From the IMG/VR virus record IMGVR_UViG_3300046012_000198, positions 1-35,061 of that record: a DNA stretch of 35,061 nucleotides; one strand, written 5' to 3'. Made by a program: the position numbers and the translations under genes. Source of the DNA: a virus. The notes beneath the pieces are model-generated. The model was not told the DNA's origin and did not search any database. It was given only the letters and a program-made list of their open reading frames with translations. This document shows, in pieces, positions 6,316 to 15,180 of this stretch (positions are counted from its first letter, which is position 1; every line of letters begins with the position of its first letter).

Positions 6316-7314
6316 ATGAAGATCCGCGCCCTACTCGCGGGCATCCTGCTCGCGACCGGCCTCGGCGCCACACTGGGCATCGCCCACGCCAGCGCCTGGA
6401 CCGCCAGCCTCGCAGGCGAAGCACGCTGCGAACCCGCACCCCGCAACGCCACCGACACGTGGGTCGTCACGTGGGGGTACACCAACACCGACAGCCACCC
6501 CGCCGTGATCACCGCCGAGACCGACCAGCATTCCAGCGACCAGCAGCTCATCGGGCATCAGCTCCCGGGCGGATCCGGCGGATTCCTGACCGTGGCCTAC
6601 CCGGCCTCGGCGCCCTCCGATCAGCTTTCACTCACATTCACCTGGAAGAACGACGACGGCAGCATCGCCGACCATAAGACGGTCACCGCGACCGTCCAGC
6701 AGCCCTCCGGCTGCACCGTGTACGCGTCTCCCGTCGTGCCCGCACCGACCTGGCAGGGCCTGGTCTGCGGCGGGGTCGGCGGGGTCGGCAGCCCTATCCC
6801 GGCAAGTTTCACCACGACCGCCGTCACCGGTGTGCACTACGACGACGTCATCGACGGTGTGCACTACGACAACCAGCCGGCCGGCAAGCACATCGTGGTG
6901 ATGCCCGGCCGTGACGTGACCGCCTACGTTCAGGCTTGGGATGACACCAGCGGCGCCCTGATCCAACAGTGGAGCCACACGTTCACCTACCACAAGTGCA
7001 TCGTGGTGACGCCCACCGCGACCCTGCCCGGTGCGCACAGCCAGCCAGTGGCCCCAGGGACCAGCAGCAGCTCGTCCACCCACCGCCCGGCCAGCACACC
7101 GGCTAAATCGCCGGTCGCCGCGCGCCACGTGAACCTAGCCGTGCACACCACGGCCAACCCCACTGCGCCGAGCAGCACCGCGACCCAGTTGGCTTCGACT
7201 GGCACCAGCTACCCGGCCGGCAAGGCAGCCCTGATCGGGCTCGCCGCGATCCTGGCCGGCTCGCTGCTGATCGGCGGCGGCTACTACGCGACCCGCGCTC
7301 GCCGCCAGCACTAG
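6316..7314 (+). CDS. secreted surface protein with LAXTG sortase signal
   Basis: This 332-residue protein is the only clear stand-alone plus-strand gene. It has a signal peptide (1 to about 26, ending AHASA) and a secreted domain with several cysteines (about 27-235) that includes a GVHYDDV / GVHYDN repeat. A Ser/Thr/Pro/Ala-rich wall-spanning region follows (about 236-291). It ends in a classical sorting signal: LASTG (292-296), a hydrophobic helix (about 303-322) and RARRQH. LAXTG is the motif used by class E sortases of Streptomyces and relatives, so the product should be attached to the host wall. It is probably a lysogenic-conversion or exclusion protein. The start follows GAGAGGA; the stop precedes the hairpin at 7341-7372. 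Confidence 0.88.
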   Translation: MKIRALLAGILLATGLGATLGIAHASAWTASLAGEARCEPAPRNATDTWVVTWGYTNTDSHPAVITAETDQHSSDQQLIGHQLPGGSGGFLTVAYPASAPSDQLSLTFTWKNDDGSIADHKTVTATVQQPSGCTVYASPVVPAPTWQGLVCGGVGGVGSPIPASFTTTAVTGVHYDDVIDGVHYDNQPAGKHIVVMPGRDVTAYVQAWDDTSGALIQQWSHTFTYHKCIVVTPTATLPGAHSQPVAPGTSSSSSTHRPASTPAKSPVAARHVNLAVHTTANPTAPSSTATQLASTGTSYPAGKAALIGLAAILAGSLLIGGGYYATRARRQH

Positions 7315-7340
7315 ACCATCTGGCCCCCTTGGGAAGGGCG

Positions 7341-7372
7341 GCGGCCCCGCACCAATGAAGGTGCGGGGCCGC
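7341..7372. terminator. bidirectional terminator-like hairpin
   Basis: A perfect 13-bp G+C-rich inverted repeat (7341-7353 with 7360-7372) has a 6-base AATGAA loop. It lies between the convergent ends of the surface-protein gene (7314, plus) and the holin gene (7411, minus), so it can serve both. There is no clear T-run, as is often the case in actinobacteria. Confidence 0.85.
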
Positions 7373-7410
7373 TGTGTCCCCAAGGTTGACGCGGGAGCCA
7401 GGATAGCCGA

Positions 7411-7755
7411 TCAGGCCGCCGATGCGCTGGTGATCACCAGCGCCTGCCCGTCGATCGTCGGCGTCGCGGTGATCATGGCCGACGGCGCGACGTAGACCGG
7501 CTTCTGCGGAGAGCCGATCAACCAGCCGAGCTGAGGCCAGCGGTGCTCCAGGAACCGGGCGGCCAGCCACCACAGATAGGCCAGGACGAGCCCGAACAGC
7601 GCCGAGAGGATCTGCTCAGCGCGGTCGGTATCGACGCCGAGCCCGGACAGCAGCGCCGGCACGACCGGCAGCGACAGCAGCCACCCGACGAGCATCGGGA
7701 CACCCGTGCGTAGAGCTGAGGCGATCAGGTTGTTGCGTACGAAGCCATCGAGCAT
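7411..7755 (-). CDS. putative holin
   Basis: The 114-residue protein has two hydrophobic helices (about 17-38 and 48-68) joined by a short loop containing VDTDRAEQ. A mostly soluble C-terminus follows. Directly downstream of the endolysin gene, this fits a two-helix actinophage holin that permeabilises the membrane for lysin release. I prefer ATG at 7755 with AGGAG 7 bases upstream; a GTG at 7770 that overlaps the endolysin stop is possible. Assignment rests on topology and position only. Confidence 0.7.
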   Translation of the reverse strand: MLDGFVRNNLIASALRTGVPMLVGWLLSLPVVPALLSGLGVDTDRAEQILSALFGLVLAYLWWLAARFLEHRWPQLGWLIGSPQKPVYVAPSAMITATPTIDGQALVITSASAA

Positions 7756-7766
7756 GGTCGGTCTCC

Positions 7767-8888
7767 TCACCAGCGGAATAGGTGGTCCCAGTCATCGGCC
7801 CAAACCTGGCCGAACAGGCTGGTGCTCGCGGCGTATCTGGCGTGCTGCCAGCGGGCGACCGCGTCGCGAGTCGGCTGCTCGAACAGGCCGTCGGCCCAGC
7901 CGCTGGCCGGGTTGTGGATCCCCGGCACGTACCCGAGGGTGATCAGCCGCTGCTGGATCGCCCGCACGTCGCCGCGCTCGTTCGCGTAGTACCCGCCGTG
8001 GCTCACGGCCGGGCCGGTGATCAGCCCGAAGTAGTTGCCCGGCCGCATGTAGACCGGCCACGGCCGGTGCAGCGTGGTCTTGATCGGCGGTTTCACCGGG
8101 GGCTTGACCGGCGGCGGGGCCGACGTGCCGACGTGTTCCTGGTGCGCGCCCAGCGGCCCGGAGATCAGAACCACATCCTCGTCGACGGCGCCCAGCTTCG
8201 GCCACTGGTTTCCGGTTTGCCAGATGCAGGACGTGAGCCTGTGCCCGCCCATCTTGGACAGCAGGAACCGCATCGCCGGGGCGAGCTGGCTGGCCGTGGG
8301 CTCCCACAAGTCCCAGGTCGTCACGGCCGGCGGGGCGCTGATGCCGAGGTCACGCAGGAGCTGCTTGGCGACCGACCAGGACGCCGCACCGGGGATCCAG
8401 CCGTGCTTCGTGCGCCCGGTCTTGGACAGCGCGACGACGCACGGCAGCGGGCCGTAGAACCCGTCAGCACGGTAGTAACCCCGCCAAATCTCGTTCGTCT
8501 TGTCGATGTACGCCTCGATGCCGCCGAGCATCGAGGGCTGGTAGGCGGTGTCGAGGTTCAGCATGATCGTCGAGCCCTTGGCCAGTCCGTTCGACCGCCA
8601 GAAGTCCAGCGTCACTGGGGCGTCTTGCCGTGCCGCGCTTGCGCCCTCGATGGTGCGGTTGGCGTACCACTCGTCGTTGGCGATGAACAGCTCCCCGGCC
8701 GCGACGACGTCGCGCAGCTCCCCGGGCTTGCACAGCTTGTAGGCGTTCTTGCCGTGGCTCGGGTTCGACGGTGCGGTCGCGGCGCCGGCCGAGTAGCGGA
8801 CCTGGAATCGGCTGCCGGCGGCGTAGGCAGCGTGCGCGTTGACGGTGATGGCGCTGTCGATGCCGTGGATTCCTACGGCGAGGCTCAT
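7767..8888 (-). CDS. endolysin: DUF1906-type glycoside hydrolase plus peptidoglycan-binding domain
   Basis: The 373-residue lysin has two domains. The first (about 5-245) resembles the DUF1906 / Rv2525c-like TIM-barrel family of peptidoglycan-active hydrolases. It starts with GIDSAITV and then GSRFQVRYSAG, with acidic residues at strand ends such as IMLNLDTAY. A Pro/Lys hinge (about 248-260, PPPVKPPVKPPIK) leads to a C-terminal peptidoglycan-binding domain of the PG_binding_1 type (about 292-373, RGDVRAIQQRLITLGY and TRDAVARWQ). It has no signal peptide, so it depends on the holin. The ATG at 8888 follows GGGGAG. Confidence 0.88.
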   Translation of the reverse strand: MSLAVGIHGIDSAITVNAHAAYAAGSRFQVRYSAGAATAPSNPSHGKNAYKLCKPGELRDVVAAGELFIANDEWYANRTIEGASAARQDAPVTLDFWRSNGLAKGSTIMLNLDTAYQPSMLGGIEAYIDKTNEIWRGYYRADGFYGPLPCVVALSKTGRTKHGWIPGAASWSVAKQLLRDLGISAPPAVTTWDLWEPTASQLAPAMRFLLSKMGGHRLTSCIWQTGNQWPKLGAVDEDVVLISGPLGAHQEHVGTSAPPPVKPPVKPPIKTTLHRPWPVYMRPGNYFGLITGPAVSHGGYYANERGDVRAIQQRLITLGYVPGIHNPASGWADGLFEQPTRDAVARWQHARYAASTSLFGQVWADDWDHLFRW

Positions 8889-8945
8889 CAGTGCGGCTCC
8901 CCTCGGGTGGTGGTCAACCCGGCCAGGGTGGCATGCGCTGTCCAG

Positions 8946-9737
8946 CTACGGCGTCGGGGTGGGGCTCGGCGGCGGCGAAGAGCACACCATGATGGATCCG
9001 CCGTCGAGCTGCGGTTGCGGGCTCGCGGTGTAGCCCGCAGGGCAGTCCGGTCCGGGGGGTCCGGCCGGTCCGGATGGGCCTGAGGGGCCGGGCTCGCCCT
9101 GCGGTCCGGTCGGCCCTGGAGCGCCTGGCGTTCCAGGGCTGCCCTCGGCGCCGGGGCTGCCGGACGCTCCGGCTGGGCCCGGGGAACCGGCCGGTCCACC
9201 TGGGCCTGGGGATCCGGCCGCGCCGGACGCTCCAGGGCTGCCCGCCGGGCCAGGTGGACCTGGCGGACCTGGCGGGCCGGCCGGCCCAGGTGGGCCCTGT
9301 ACCCCTGGGGCGCCGGCCGGCCCGGCGACCGTGATCGGTGTCGCGCTGGCGAGCTGGCCAGCCTGCTCACACGAGATACCCAACGCCGCTACCTTCGCCC
9401 GCCCGGCCGGGCTCTTGCATGCCTCGGCGATCTGGTCGGCGATCGCGGTGCCGCGCGCGGCCAACGCACCGTTGGTGGACGCCGCGCCCTCAGCCGTGCG
9501 TTTGCCGGCGATCAGGCGGTTACCGTGATTCACCTGGCTGTACACCCAGATCGCGGTGGCGATGGCCAACGCCACCAGGAACGCCCCGGCCCCCCAGCGG
9601 CGGCGTCTACGGCCTCGCAGGGCGGCCTGCTGCCCCGCCCGGGTCGCTCTCGGGATCGCCTGCTTCCGGGCGAACTCGTGCAGCAGATCCAGGTCCGGCT
9701 CCCGGCTCGGCCCAGCGGTGCTGTTCCCGTTCGTCAT
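8946..9737 (-). CDS. membrane-anchored collagen-like protein
   Basis: The 263-residue protein has a cytoplasmic basic N-terminus (RGRRRRRW), one transmembrane helix (about 49-67) and a short Cys-containing segment (C107, C123). An uninterrupted Gly-X-Y collagen-like tract follows (about 139-230, with GPP, GPA, GSP triplets), then a C-terminal part with two more Cys and a Pro/Ser tail. Collagen-like tracts trimerise and are common in phage fibres, but the helix makes a membrane protein more likely than a virion fibre. It lies between a coiled-coil membrane protein and the endolysin, so a lysis or spanin-like role is possible. The ATG at 9737 has AGGAG 6 bases upstream. It overlaps the upstream gene by 131 bases. 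Confidence 0.8.
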   Translation of the reverse strand: MTNGNSTAGPSREPDLDLLHEFARKQAIPRATRAGQQAALRGRRRRRWGAGAFLVALAIATAIWVYSQVNHGNRLIAGKRTAEGAASTNGALAARGTAIADQIAEACKSPAGRAKVAALGISCEQAGQLASATPITVAGPAGAPGVQGPPGPAGPPGPPGPPGPAGSPGASGAAGSPGPGGPAGSPGPAGASGSPGAEGSPGTPGAPGPTGPQGEPGPSGPSGPAGPPGPDCPAGYTASPQPQLDGGSIMVCSSPPPSPTPTP

Positions 9738-10143
9738 GGCTAGCTCCTAGCTGCTGGAGCAGCAAGGTGATCTGCCCCTGCCGTTCGGTGAGCTGCTGAT
9801 CGAGGAAGGCGAGTTGCTGACGCAACTCTCGTATCGTTGACCGGGCCTCAGCGAGCTGCTCGTCGCGCTCATCGAGCATCGCCTGCAACTCGTCGGCCTT
9901 GGCCAGGGCGTAGTCCAGACGTTGCCGTACCGGTGTGATCGCGTACTGCTCCACCCACTGCAAGATCTCCCGTGACGCGGCGTCGGCGGCAACGTGCTCC
10001 GAGGGCATCTCGCCGTCGGACTTGCCTGGTGCCTGGCGTCTGCGTAGCCAGTCGTTGAGCAGCGCGAGCAGGCCGACCACGAGCACCCCGACCACACCCC
10101 ACAGCCCGGTCGTCGCGACTGGGGAATCCTCGGCTAGCAGCAC
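9607..10143 (-). CDS. single-pass membrane protein with coiled coil
   Basis: The 178-residue protein has a short outer or inner N-terminus, a transmembrane helix (about 12-30, [16 protein letters not shown]) and a basic stop (RRRQ). A long coiled coil follows (about 70-140, many Leu/Gln/Glu heptads such as [16 protein letters not shown]). The last 40 residues are Gly/Ala/Pro/Arg-rich and are encoded where the next gene overlaps. I prefer GTG at 10143 because GGAGGG precedes it by 4-5 bases; GTG at 10155 has no ribosome site. Its location beside the lysis genes suggests a holin partner or spanin-like factor. Confidence 0.7.
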   Translation of the reverse strand: MLLAEDSPVATTGLWGVVGVLVVGLLALLNDWLRRRQAPGKSDGEMPSEHVAADAASREILQWVEQYAITPVRQRLDYALAKADELQAMLDERDEQLAEARSTIRELRQQLAFLDQQLTERQGQITLLLQQLGASHDEREQHRWAEPGAGPGSAARVRPEAGDPESDPGGAAGRPARP

Positions 10144-10155
10144 GGCGCCCTCCAC

Positions 10156-10740
10156 TCATGTCAGCCAGCCGATCTGCTGGATTGAGAGCCAGCACGAATC
10201 CGCCGACAGGGCGGTCACAGTGGCTGTGATCTGGGCGCAGATGTCGTAGAACGTGAACAGGTTCATGACCGTAGAGATGCCGGCGCCGCCCCCGGCGATG
10301 GGTTCGAAGTTCGGTGAGCGCATCGGGAATATCGCGTCGTTGCCTTGGCCCCCGGCCGCGTCGGTGCCGCCCGCCAGCCACAGGTTGACTCCCGACACGG
10401 ACGTGGACTGCGCGATCTGGCAGGAGATCAGGTACCTGGCGTTGATCGGGACGTGCCAGGAGCTGTCCAGAGGCTGCCATCCGTTGTGAGTGTCTTCGAT
10501 CACCGTCCATGGGATCAGCGCCGCGCCGAGGGTGCCTGACCCGGTGATCGCGCCGGTCTTGGAGCCTCGGAAGCTGACCCAGTTAGTGCCGTGGTTGCGG
10601 GCGACCTGCCCGAGCGTTTCGAGTGGTTCATCGACACGCTGGTGCAGCCGCACGTCGTTGATCGGCTCGCCGTCTTGCCACTGCGAGTTGGGCAGGAACG
10701 GGAAGGGCAGCGACGGATTGCCCTGCGTCGGGAACGTCAT
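10156..10740 (-). CDS. short tail-fibre-like protein 1
   Basis: The 194-residue protein is one of three adjacent short proteins with the same plan. A Pro/Asn-rich N-terminus (MTFPTQGNPS) is followed by a helix anchoring region (about 25-50) and a C-terminal beta-rich domain starting around W78. The beta domain resembles C1q/TNF-like jelly-roll trimers and ends CWLSIQQIGW. It probably forms a trimeric appendage on the tail tip. The similar endings (IQQIG) suggest duplication. The start is ATG at 10740, one base after the previous stop. Confidence 0.7.
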   Translation of the reverse strand: MTFPTQGNPSLPFPFLPNSQWQDGEPINDVRLHQRVDEPLETLGQVARNHGTNWVSFRGSKTGAITGSGTLGAALIPWTVIEDTHNGWQPLDSSWHVPINARYLISCQIAQSTSVSGVNLWLAGGTDAAGGQGNDAIFPMRSPNFEPIAGGGAGISTVMNLFTFYDICAQITATVTALSADSCWLSIQQIGWLT

Positions 10741-10741
10741 G

Positions 10742-11311
10742 TCACCACCCCACCTGGATCGCTTCGAACCGGTTCTTGTCGCTGCCCGCCGTGGTGATGC
10801 CCTCGATGCTGATTGCGGCGGTCACCCGCGCCCCGATCTGCTCGCCGCCAGTGAACCGGACCGGCATCATCCGGACCCGGGAGGAACGCCCGATGTTCTG
10901 CACCGCGCAGCCGTTGATGTTGCCTGAGGCGAACACGGCGACAGGGATCCCGCTGATGTAGAGCCGGAAGCTGGCCGCTGTGGCTAATGTCGCGACGGCG
11001 GTCAGCAGGAACAGGCCCCCGGCCGCTGGGACGGTGTACAGCCCGGTCGCGACGTTCCAGCCGCCAGCGGTGTCGGCCAGTGTCGTGTCGAATTTGATCG
11101 TGGCGCTCGCCGCGATCGCCGTGGCACCCGCGCTGCGGTGCGACAGTCGAAGCTGGGCCAGGTTCGAGCCGGGCTGGCCCAGCATGTAGGACCGCAGCGC
11201 GTTGAGGTTGGTGTCGACCTTCGGGTGCAGGTCGGCGGCCGTCTCCAGCACGGACCGGGGATTGGTGGGGTGCTGGAACTGGTCGCCGAGCGGGACCGCC
11301 GGAAACGTCAT
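10742..11311 (-). CDS. short tail-fibre-like protein 2
   Basis: This 189-residue protein is the middle member of the three-gene set. Its N-terminus (MTFPAVPLGDQFQHPT) resembles that of the next protein. A DTNLNALRSYM helix is shared with the third. The beta-rich C-terminal domain contains the typical GLYTVPAAGGLFLLTA strand seen in C1q-like phage fibre domains and ends in FEAIQVGW. It is likely a structural protein of the tail tip or host-recognition apparatus. Confidence 0.7.
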   Translation of the reverse strand: MTFPAVPLGDQFQHPTNPRSVLETAADLHPKVDTNLNALRSYMLGQPGSNLAQLRLSHRSAGATAIAASATIKFDTTLADTAGGWNVATGLYTVPAAGGLFLLTAVATLATAASFRLYISGIPVAVFASGNINGCAVQNIGRSSRVRMMPVRFTGGEQIGARVTAAISIEGITTAGSDKNRFEAIQVGW

Positions 11312-11314
11312 TGG

Positions 11315-11863
11315 TCAGTACCCGATCTGCTGGATCGTGAGGTAGGTCCAGGTCGAGATGCCGGCCGCGTTGGCCGAGGCGAGCGCGCCCCGCATCCGTA
11401 GCGCGATCTGGTTGCCGGTGACGAGCTGCGCGGTCAGGTCGATGTCTTGGCCGTAGGTGGCGGCGTTGCCCATCTGCCCGGAAAGAGTGACCCCGGTGAA
11501 CGGTGAGGGGACACCGAAGATCTCCAGCACCCCGGCCACGGCTGTGGCCTGCGTCCAGCCGGCCTGGATCGCGTACAGCCCGTTCTTCTGCACGACGTAC
11601 CGCTTGTTGACCGAATCCCAGCCCTGACCGACGCCGGTCCAGGCGTTCGCGGCGTCCTCGATGACCGTGCCGAACCCGATATTGGCATCCAACGCGGCCG
11701 GGCTGACAGCGGCTTTGGCCCGGAACACCGCGAAGTCCTGCCCCCACAGCGACATGTTCGCGGCCATCGCGTTGAGGTTGTCATCGACGTTGGCCTTCAT
11801 GTTCGCGGCGTTGACGAACCCCGCCGCCCACTGGTTGGGCAGCGCGGTCGCTGGATAAGCCAT
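11315..11863 (-). CDS. short tail-fibre-like protein 3
   Basis: This 182-residue protein is the first of the three to be transcribed, directly after the hub gene. Its N-terminus (MAYPATALPNQW) is followed by an N-x-x-VDDNLNAMAAN helix. The beta domain includes NGLYAIQAGWTQA, matching the GLY-strand of protein 2, and ends YLTIQQIGY. The shared plan indicates paralogues that could form different or hetero-oligomeric appendages. The start ATG at 11863 follows the hub stop closely, with GGAGG just upstream. Confidence 0.7.
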   Translation of the reverse strand: MAYPATALPNQWAAGFVNAANMKANVDDNLNAMAANMSLWGQDFAVFRAKAAVSPAALDANIGFGTVIEDAANAWTGVGQGWDSVNKRYVVQKNGLYAIQAGWTQATAVAGVLEIFGVPSPFTGVTLSGQMGNAATYGQDIDLTAQLVTGNQIALRMRGALASANAAGISTWTYLTIQQIGY

Positions 11864-11872
11864 GCTGCCCTC

Positions 11873-14221
11873 CTAGATGTAGGTCGTGGAGTCGAGTTCT
11901 GAGCGGCCGGCCACACCGAGGATCCAGCCGCGCGGGCGCCCGATCAGCCGGCCCGTGACGTCCTGCACGAAGCCGCCGTCATCGCTGATGTTGGGGTGGA
12001 TCGAGGTAAGGATGATGTCGTCGTTCATGGTGGCCGGTGGTACGGCCGGCTTGCCAACGGCGGCCAGCTCGCCCCGGTCCTGCACTGTGACCCGGTCGCC
12101 GAGCTGAAGCGCCGCGTCTCCGATGATGGTGAGCTTCGCGAGCTGCGGGCGGGGCACGACGTAGTCGGCCAGGACGTCCTCGCACAGCGTCTGCACTGTG
12201 GCCTGGTCCTGGCGCCACTGCGAGTCCGGCAGGTTGATCGCCGGCAGTCCGGCACCGTAGGTCGCCGACACGGTGACCGACTGGATGCCGGCGGCGGCCA
12301 GCGCGGCACCGGCGTTCAGCGGGTAGCCCACCAGCCACAGCGTGGGGGTGCCGGCCGGTGTCCCCGGGAACAGCGACGGGTTCACGATGTAGGCGATGTG
12401 GTTGGCGGGGTTGGTGATGACGATCTTCACCGTGGTGGCGTCGAGCTGGGTCATCACGCAGTTCAAGGTGTCGCTGTCCGGGCCGGTGCCGTCAGGCTTG
12501 GAGTTGGCCCGGTAGCTGTTCAGCGGGCCAGGTTGGGCTGTCGGGTCCATGCCGCTGACCAGAATCGACGCTCCGGCCGGGACGAACGCGGTCGGACCGT
12601 TCAGCGCCGCGAAGATCGTGAGGCTGCCTTTGGCTGGCACGGCGTAGGTCTGGGTCGCGTTCCACACCACGGCCAGCGGCTGAATCGAGTAGGGGGTCAC
12701 GGTGGCGTTGATGGTGCGGCCCCGGTTGGCCTCGATCGTCTCGTGCGCCAGATCCTTGATTGCGGTCAGTGATGTCACCACTCGCCCAGCAGCGCTGGGG
12801 AAGTTACGGCGGTTCTTGAACCGGAAGATTAGGTCTTCATCGAAGCCGAACGTGGCCAGCTCGGCGTCGGCGATCTGCTGGAGTAGACCCCACGCGTCGG
12901 TGACGCCCTCGACAGCCGGGGTAGCTGTCATCAGGTTCAGCGACGCGTCGAGGTAGGCCGTCGGGGTGAAATCGACCGGTACCGCAGCCGGGTCATCGGC
13001 CCAGACCTGCCAGGTATCCACTGGCAGGTAGAACCACGACGACAACTCCACGAACGTCGCGTCCATGGCCCAGCTACCCAAGGCAACCAGGTTGTACGTG
13101 TTGTGCGTCGCGTCGCCCCACAAATCCACGGTGGCGGTCGTGGCGCCGGTGAACGCGACCCTAGCCATCAGATGCTGGTAATCCGCCGCTGAGGCCGGGA
13201 TGTTCATGATCGGGGTGAAGATGGCCGTTCCGGAGCGGGTCACAGTGACGAAGATGTCCAGCGTGTTGGGGGCTACGCCGATCTGAGCGGTCAGCTCCAC
13301 CTTGTCGGTGGTGCTGTTGCCGACGACGGCCATCGTCATGGCGCTGCCTGCCGCGTTGCTCGCCGGCCGGCGCAACGCGACCCAGCCCTCCATGAGCACC
13401 GAGTGGCCGGTGCTCAGCGACGCCGTCTTGGTCATTGCTTGCCGGATGTAGGCGGTCGCGGCGGTCGCGCCGGCCCACTTGCCCGTCGTCCACGGAGGCG
13501 CGAAATCGTCGCTGATGGTGGCCGCTGCCGCGAAGTCCGCGCTGGCCGGGGAGGAGACCTGCGACCACAGCGTCTGATGCAGCGTGGCGTACCACAGGCA
13601 GCCCGAGCCGGTCGTGCGCGGCTGCGGGGCGGCGTAGATGCCGTTCGCGGCCAGGATGTACTCGATGAACGGCAGCGAGGACAGGCCCGGCGCGGCCAGG
13701 GAGTAGGTCGTGGAGGCCAGCATCAGTGGCAGCGTCGGCACGTTGGACAGCAGCGGCCGGTAGTCCAGCAGCGACAACGTGACCACGCCGGTGCCCCGAT
13801 CGACCGAGACGCCATCGACGTAGCCGGTCATGATGGTGTACGTCTCCGGCAGCAGCACCCCCCGCAGGTAGATGCCCTGCTGGATGACGACTCGGGCGCC
13901 GTTGATGCCGGTCCAGTCGAAGTCATACAGCGGGCTCGACGTGGACCACGAATCGAACAGGGCCATCATCGACCCGGTCGGGTCCTTGACCGCGCCGCCG
14001 AGCACCAGGGAGGCGTTTCGGGCCGGGTATCCGGCGATCAGCCGGGTGCCGGCGGGGGCGTCGGTGGTCAGGTCGGCCTGGCCGGTGATGCCCATGAACA
14101 CCTTCGACAGGTCCGTCGGCGCGCCGACCACGCCGGCCGGCCACGTCACGGTGACCTTGCTCGCTGGCCGCGTCTCGTTCTTGCCGATCGCGGCGGCGTA
14201 GGCCGGGGTGACGGTCCTCAT
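11873..14221 (-). CDS. large minor tail protein (hub / tail-associated)
   Basis: The 782-residue protein follows the distal-tail gene with an ATGA overlap. The N-terminal part (about 1-170) has a hub-like beta fold (ASKVTVTWPAG, ARVVIQQGIYLRG, GVVTLSLLDYRPLL). A middle region (about 230-420) looks like a concanavalin/laminin-type beta sandwich with WVALRRP and VTVTRSG strands. The C-terminal part returns to a hub-like layout with ELATFGFDEDLIFRFKNRRNF and ends in LGDRVTVQDRG and a GWILGVAGRSE segment. I infer a tail-tip protein that carries a carbohydrate-binding insert. No peptidase motif was found. Confidence 0.75.
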   Translation of the reverse strand: MRTVTPAYAAAIGKNETRPASKVTVTWPAGVVGAPTDLSKVFMGITGQADLTTDAPAGTRLIAGYPARNASLVLGGAVKDPTGSMMALFDSWSTSSPLYDFDWTGINGARVVIQQGIYLRGVLLPETYTIMTGYVDGVSVDRGTGVVTLSLLDYRPLLSNVPTLPLMLASTTYSLAAPGLSSLPFIEYILAANGIYAAPQPRTTGSGCLWYATLHQTLWSQVSSPASADFAAAATISDDFAPPWTTGKWAGATAATAYIRQAMTKTASLSTGHSVLMEGWVALRRPASNAAGSAMTMAVVGNSTTDKVELTAQIGVAPNTLDIFVTVTRSGTAIFTPIMNIPASAADYQHLMARVAFTGATTATVDLWGDATHNTYNLVALGSWAMDATFVELSSWFYLPVDTWQVWADDPAAVPVDFTPTAYLDASLNLMTATPAVEGVTDAWGLLQQIADAELATFGFDEDLIFRFKNRRNFPSAAGRVVTSLTAIKDLAHETIEANRGRTINATVTPYSIQPLAVVWNATQTYAVPAKGSLTIFAALNGPTAFVPAGASILVSGMDPTAQPGPLNSYRANSKPDGTGPDSDTLNCVMTQLDATTVKIVITNPANHIAYIVNPSLFPGTPAGTPTLWLVGYPLNAGAALAAAGIQSVTVSATYGAGLPAINLPDSQWRQDQATVQTLCEDVLADYVVPRPQLAKLTIIGDAALQLGDRVTVQDRGELAAVGKPAVPPATMNDDIILTSIHPNISDDGGFVQDVTGRLIGRPRGWILGVAGRSELDSTTYI

Positions 14222-15180
14222 TCGGCCTCGACCAGGGTCAGCACATGCGAGCGGCGGGCGTAGTAGCGCTCGGCGTTGGCAGCCATCGTCGAGTTGGGCA
14301 GCATCTTCGGTACGCCGAGCCCGAGCACCCAGCGGGGCAGCGAGGTCCCGGCAGGACCGTTGTCGGCCGGGTCGACGGTGGCGCTGATCTGCTGGATGTC
14401 CGGGGCAGACACATACACGTGCGGCGGGCCGGCGCTGAGCGCTTTCAGCACGATGCCGTAAGTCACTGCGCTGGCAGGGACAGAGCCGGGCGCCAGCGCG
14501 GCGCCGAAACGCTGCCAAGTCGTGGTGACAGTGGCGCTAGCTACCAGCGATACCGTGCCCAAGCTCGCGCCGTTGATGTCGGCGAAGTAGGCCAGGATCT
14601 GCACCTGTGTCGTCCCCGCCGGGCAGCGCAGCCAGGTCGCGGCGGTGAACGGCTCGGACAAGTTCACCGGTGGAGCGCCGGGCTCGGTGATGTTGGCCGC
14701 GCTGGCGTTCAGCCACAGGAAGCTGTTCAGGGCCGGGGTCCAGTCCTGCACTCCGCACAGCGGGGCATTCGCCGGGGGCGTAATCGAGGTGGCGGCGAAA
14801 GCGACCGACCCGCCGCTGGAGGGGAAGAACCCGGCGCTGGTGGCGTCGATCTGCCCGCCGCCTGAGATGTGCGCGGGCAGCAGATTCCTCCAGGCCGGGT
14901 CGATCAGGTAGTACGGGCCGGGGCCGAGCATCCCCGCGTAGATCGACACGACGAGGTCGGCCTCGTCCCAGTTCCGCTGGCTGAAATCCAGCTCGTAGAT
15001 CCGGCGGGTCTTGCCGAGGCGCTGCACCCCATGGGAACCGCCGACGAGCTGGTGGTCGACCTTGCCCTGATCCAGGGTGACCTTCACCCCAGAATCGGGC
15101 ATCGTCAGCAGCCGAAGGTTGCCGGCCGGGCCGAGGTAGAACTGCTTCAGCGACGGCCCGCACAGCAGGGGGCTGGTCAT
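14218..15180 (-). CDS. distal tail / minor tail protein
   Basis: The 320-residue product of the gene directly after the tape measure is, by position, the distal-tail protein connecting tube and tip. The N-terminal domain contains KVTLDQGKVDHQLVGG and RIYELDFSQRNW, typical of actinophage Dit-like proteins. It is followed by AGMLGPGPYYLIDPAWRNLL. A C-terminal carbohydrate-binding-like beta sandwich (about 150-290, TAATWLRCPAG, TTWQRFGAAL) follows. I chose ATG at 15180 because of its ATGA overlap with the tape-measure stop. Confidence 0.78.
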   Translation of the reverse strand: MTSPLLCGPSLKQFYLGPAGNLRLLTMPDSGVKVTLDQGKVDHQLVGGSHGVQRLGKTRRIYELDFSQRNWDEADLVVSIYAGMLGPGPYYLIDPAWRNLLPAHISGGGQIDATSAGFFPSSGGSVAFAATSITPPANAPLCGVQDWTPALNSFLWLNASAANITEPGAPPVNLSEPFTAATWLRCPAGTTQVQILAYFADINGASLGTVSLVASATVTTTWQRFGAALAPGSVPASAVTYGIVLKALSAGPPHVYVSAPDIQQISATVDPADNGPAGTSLPRWVLGLGVPKMLPNSTMAANAERYYARRSHVLTLVEAE

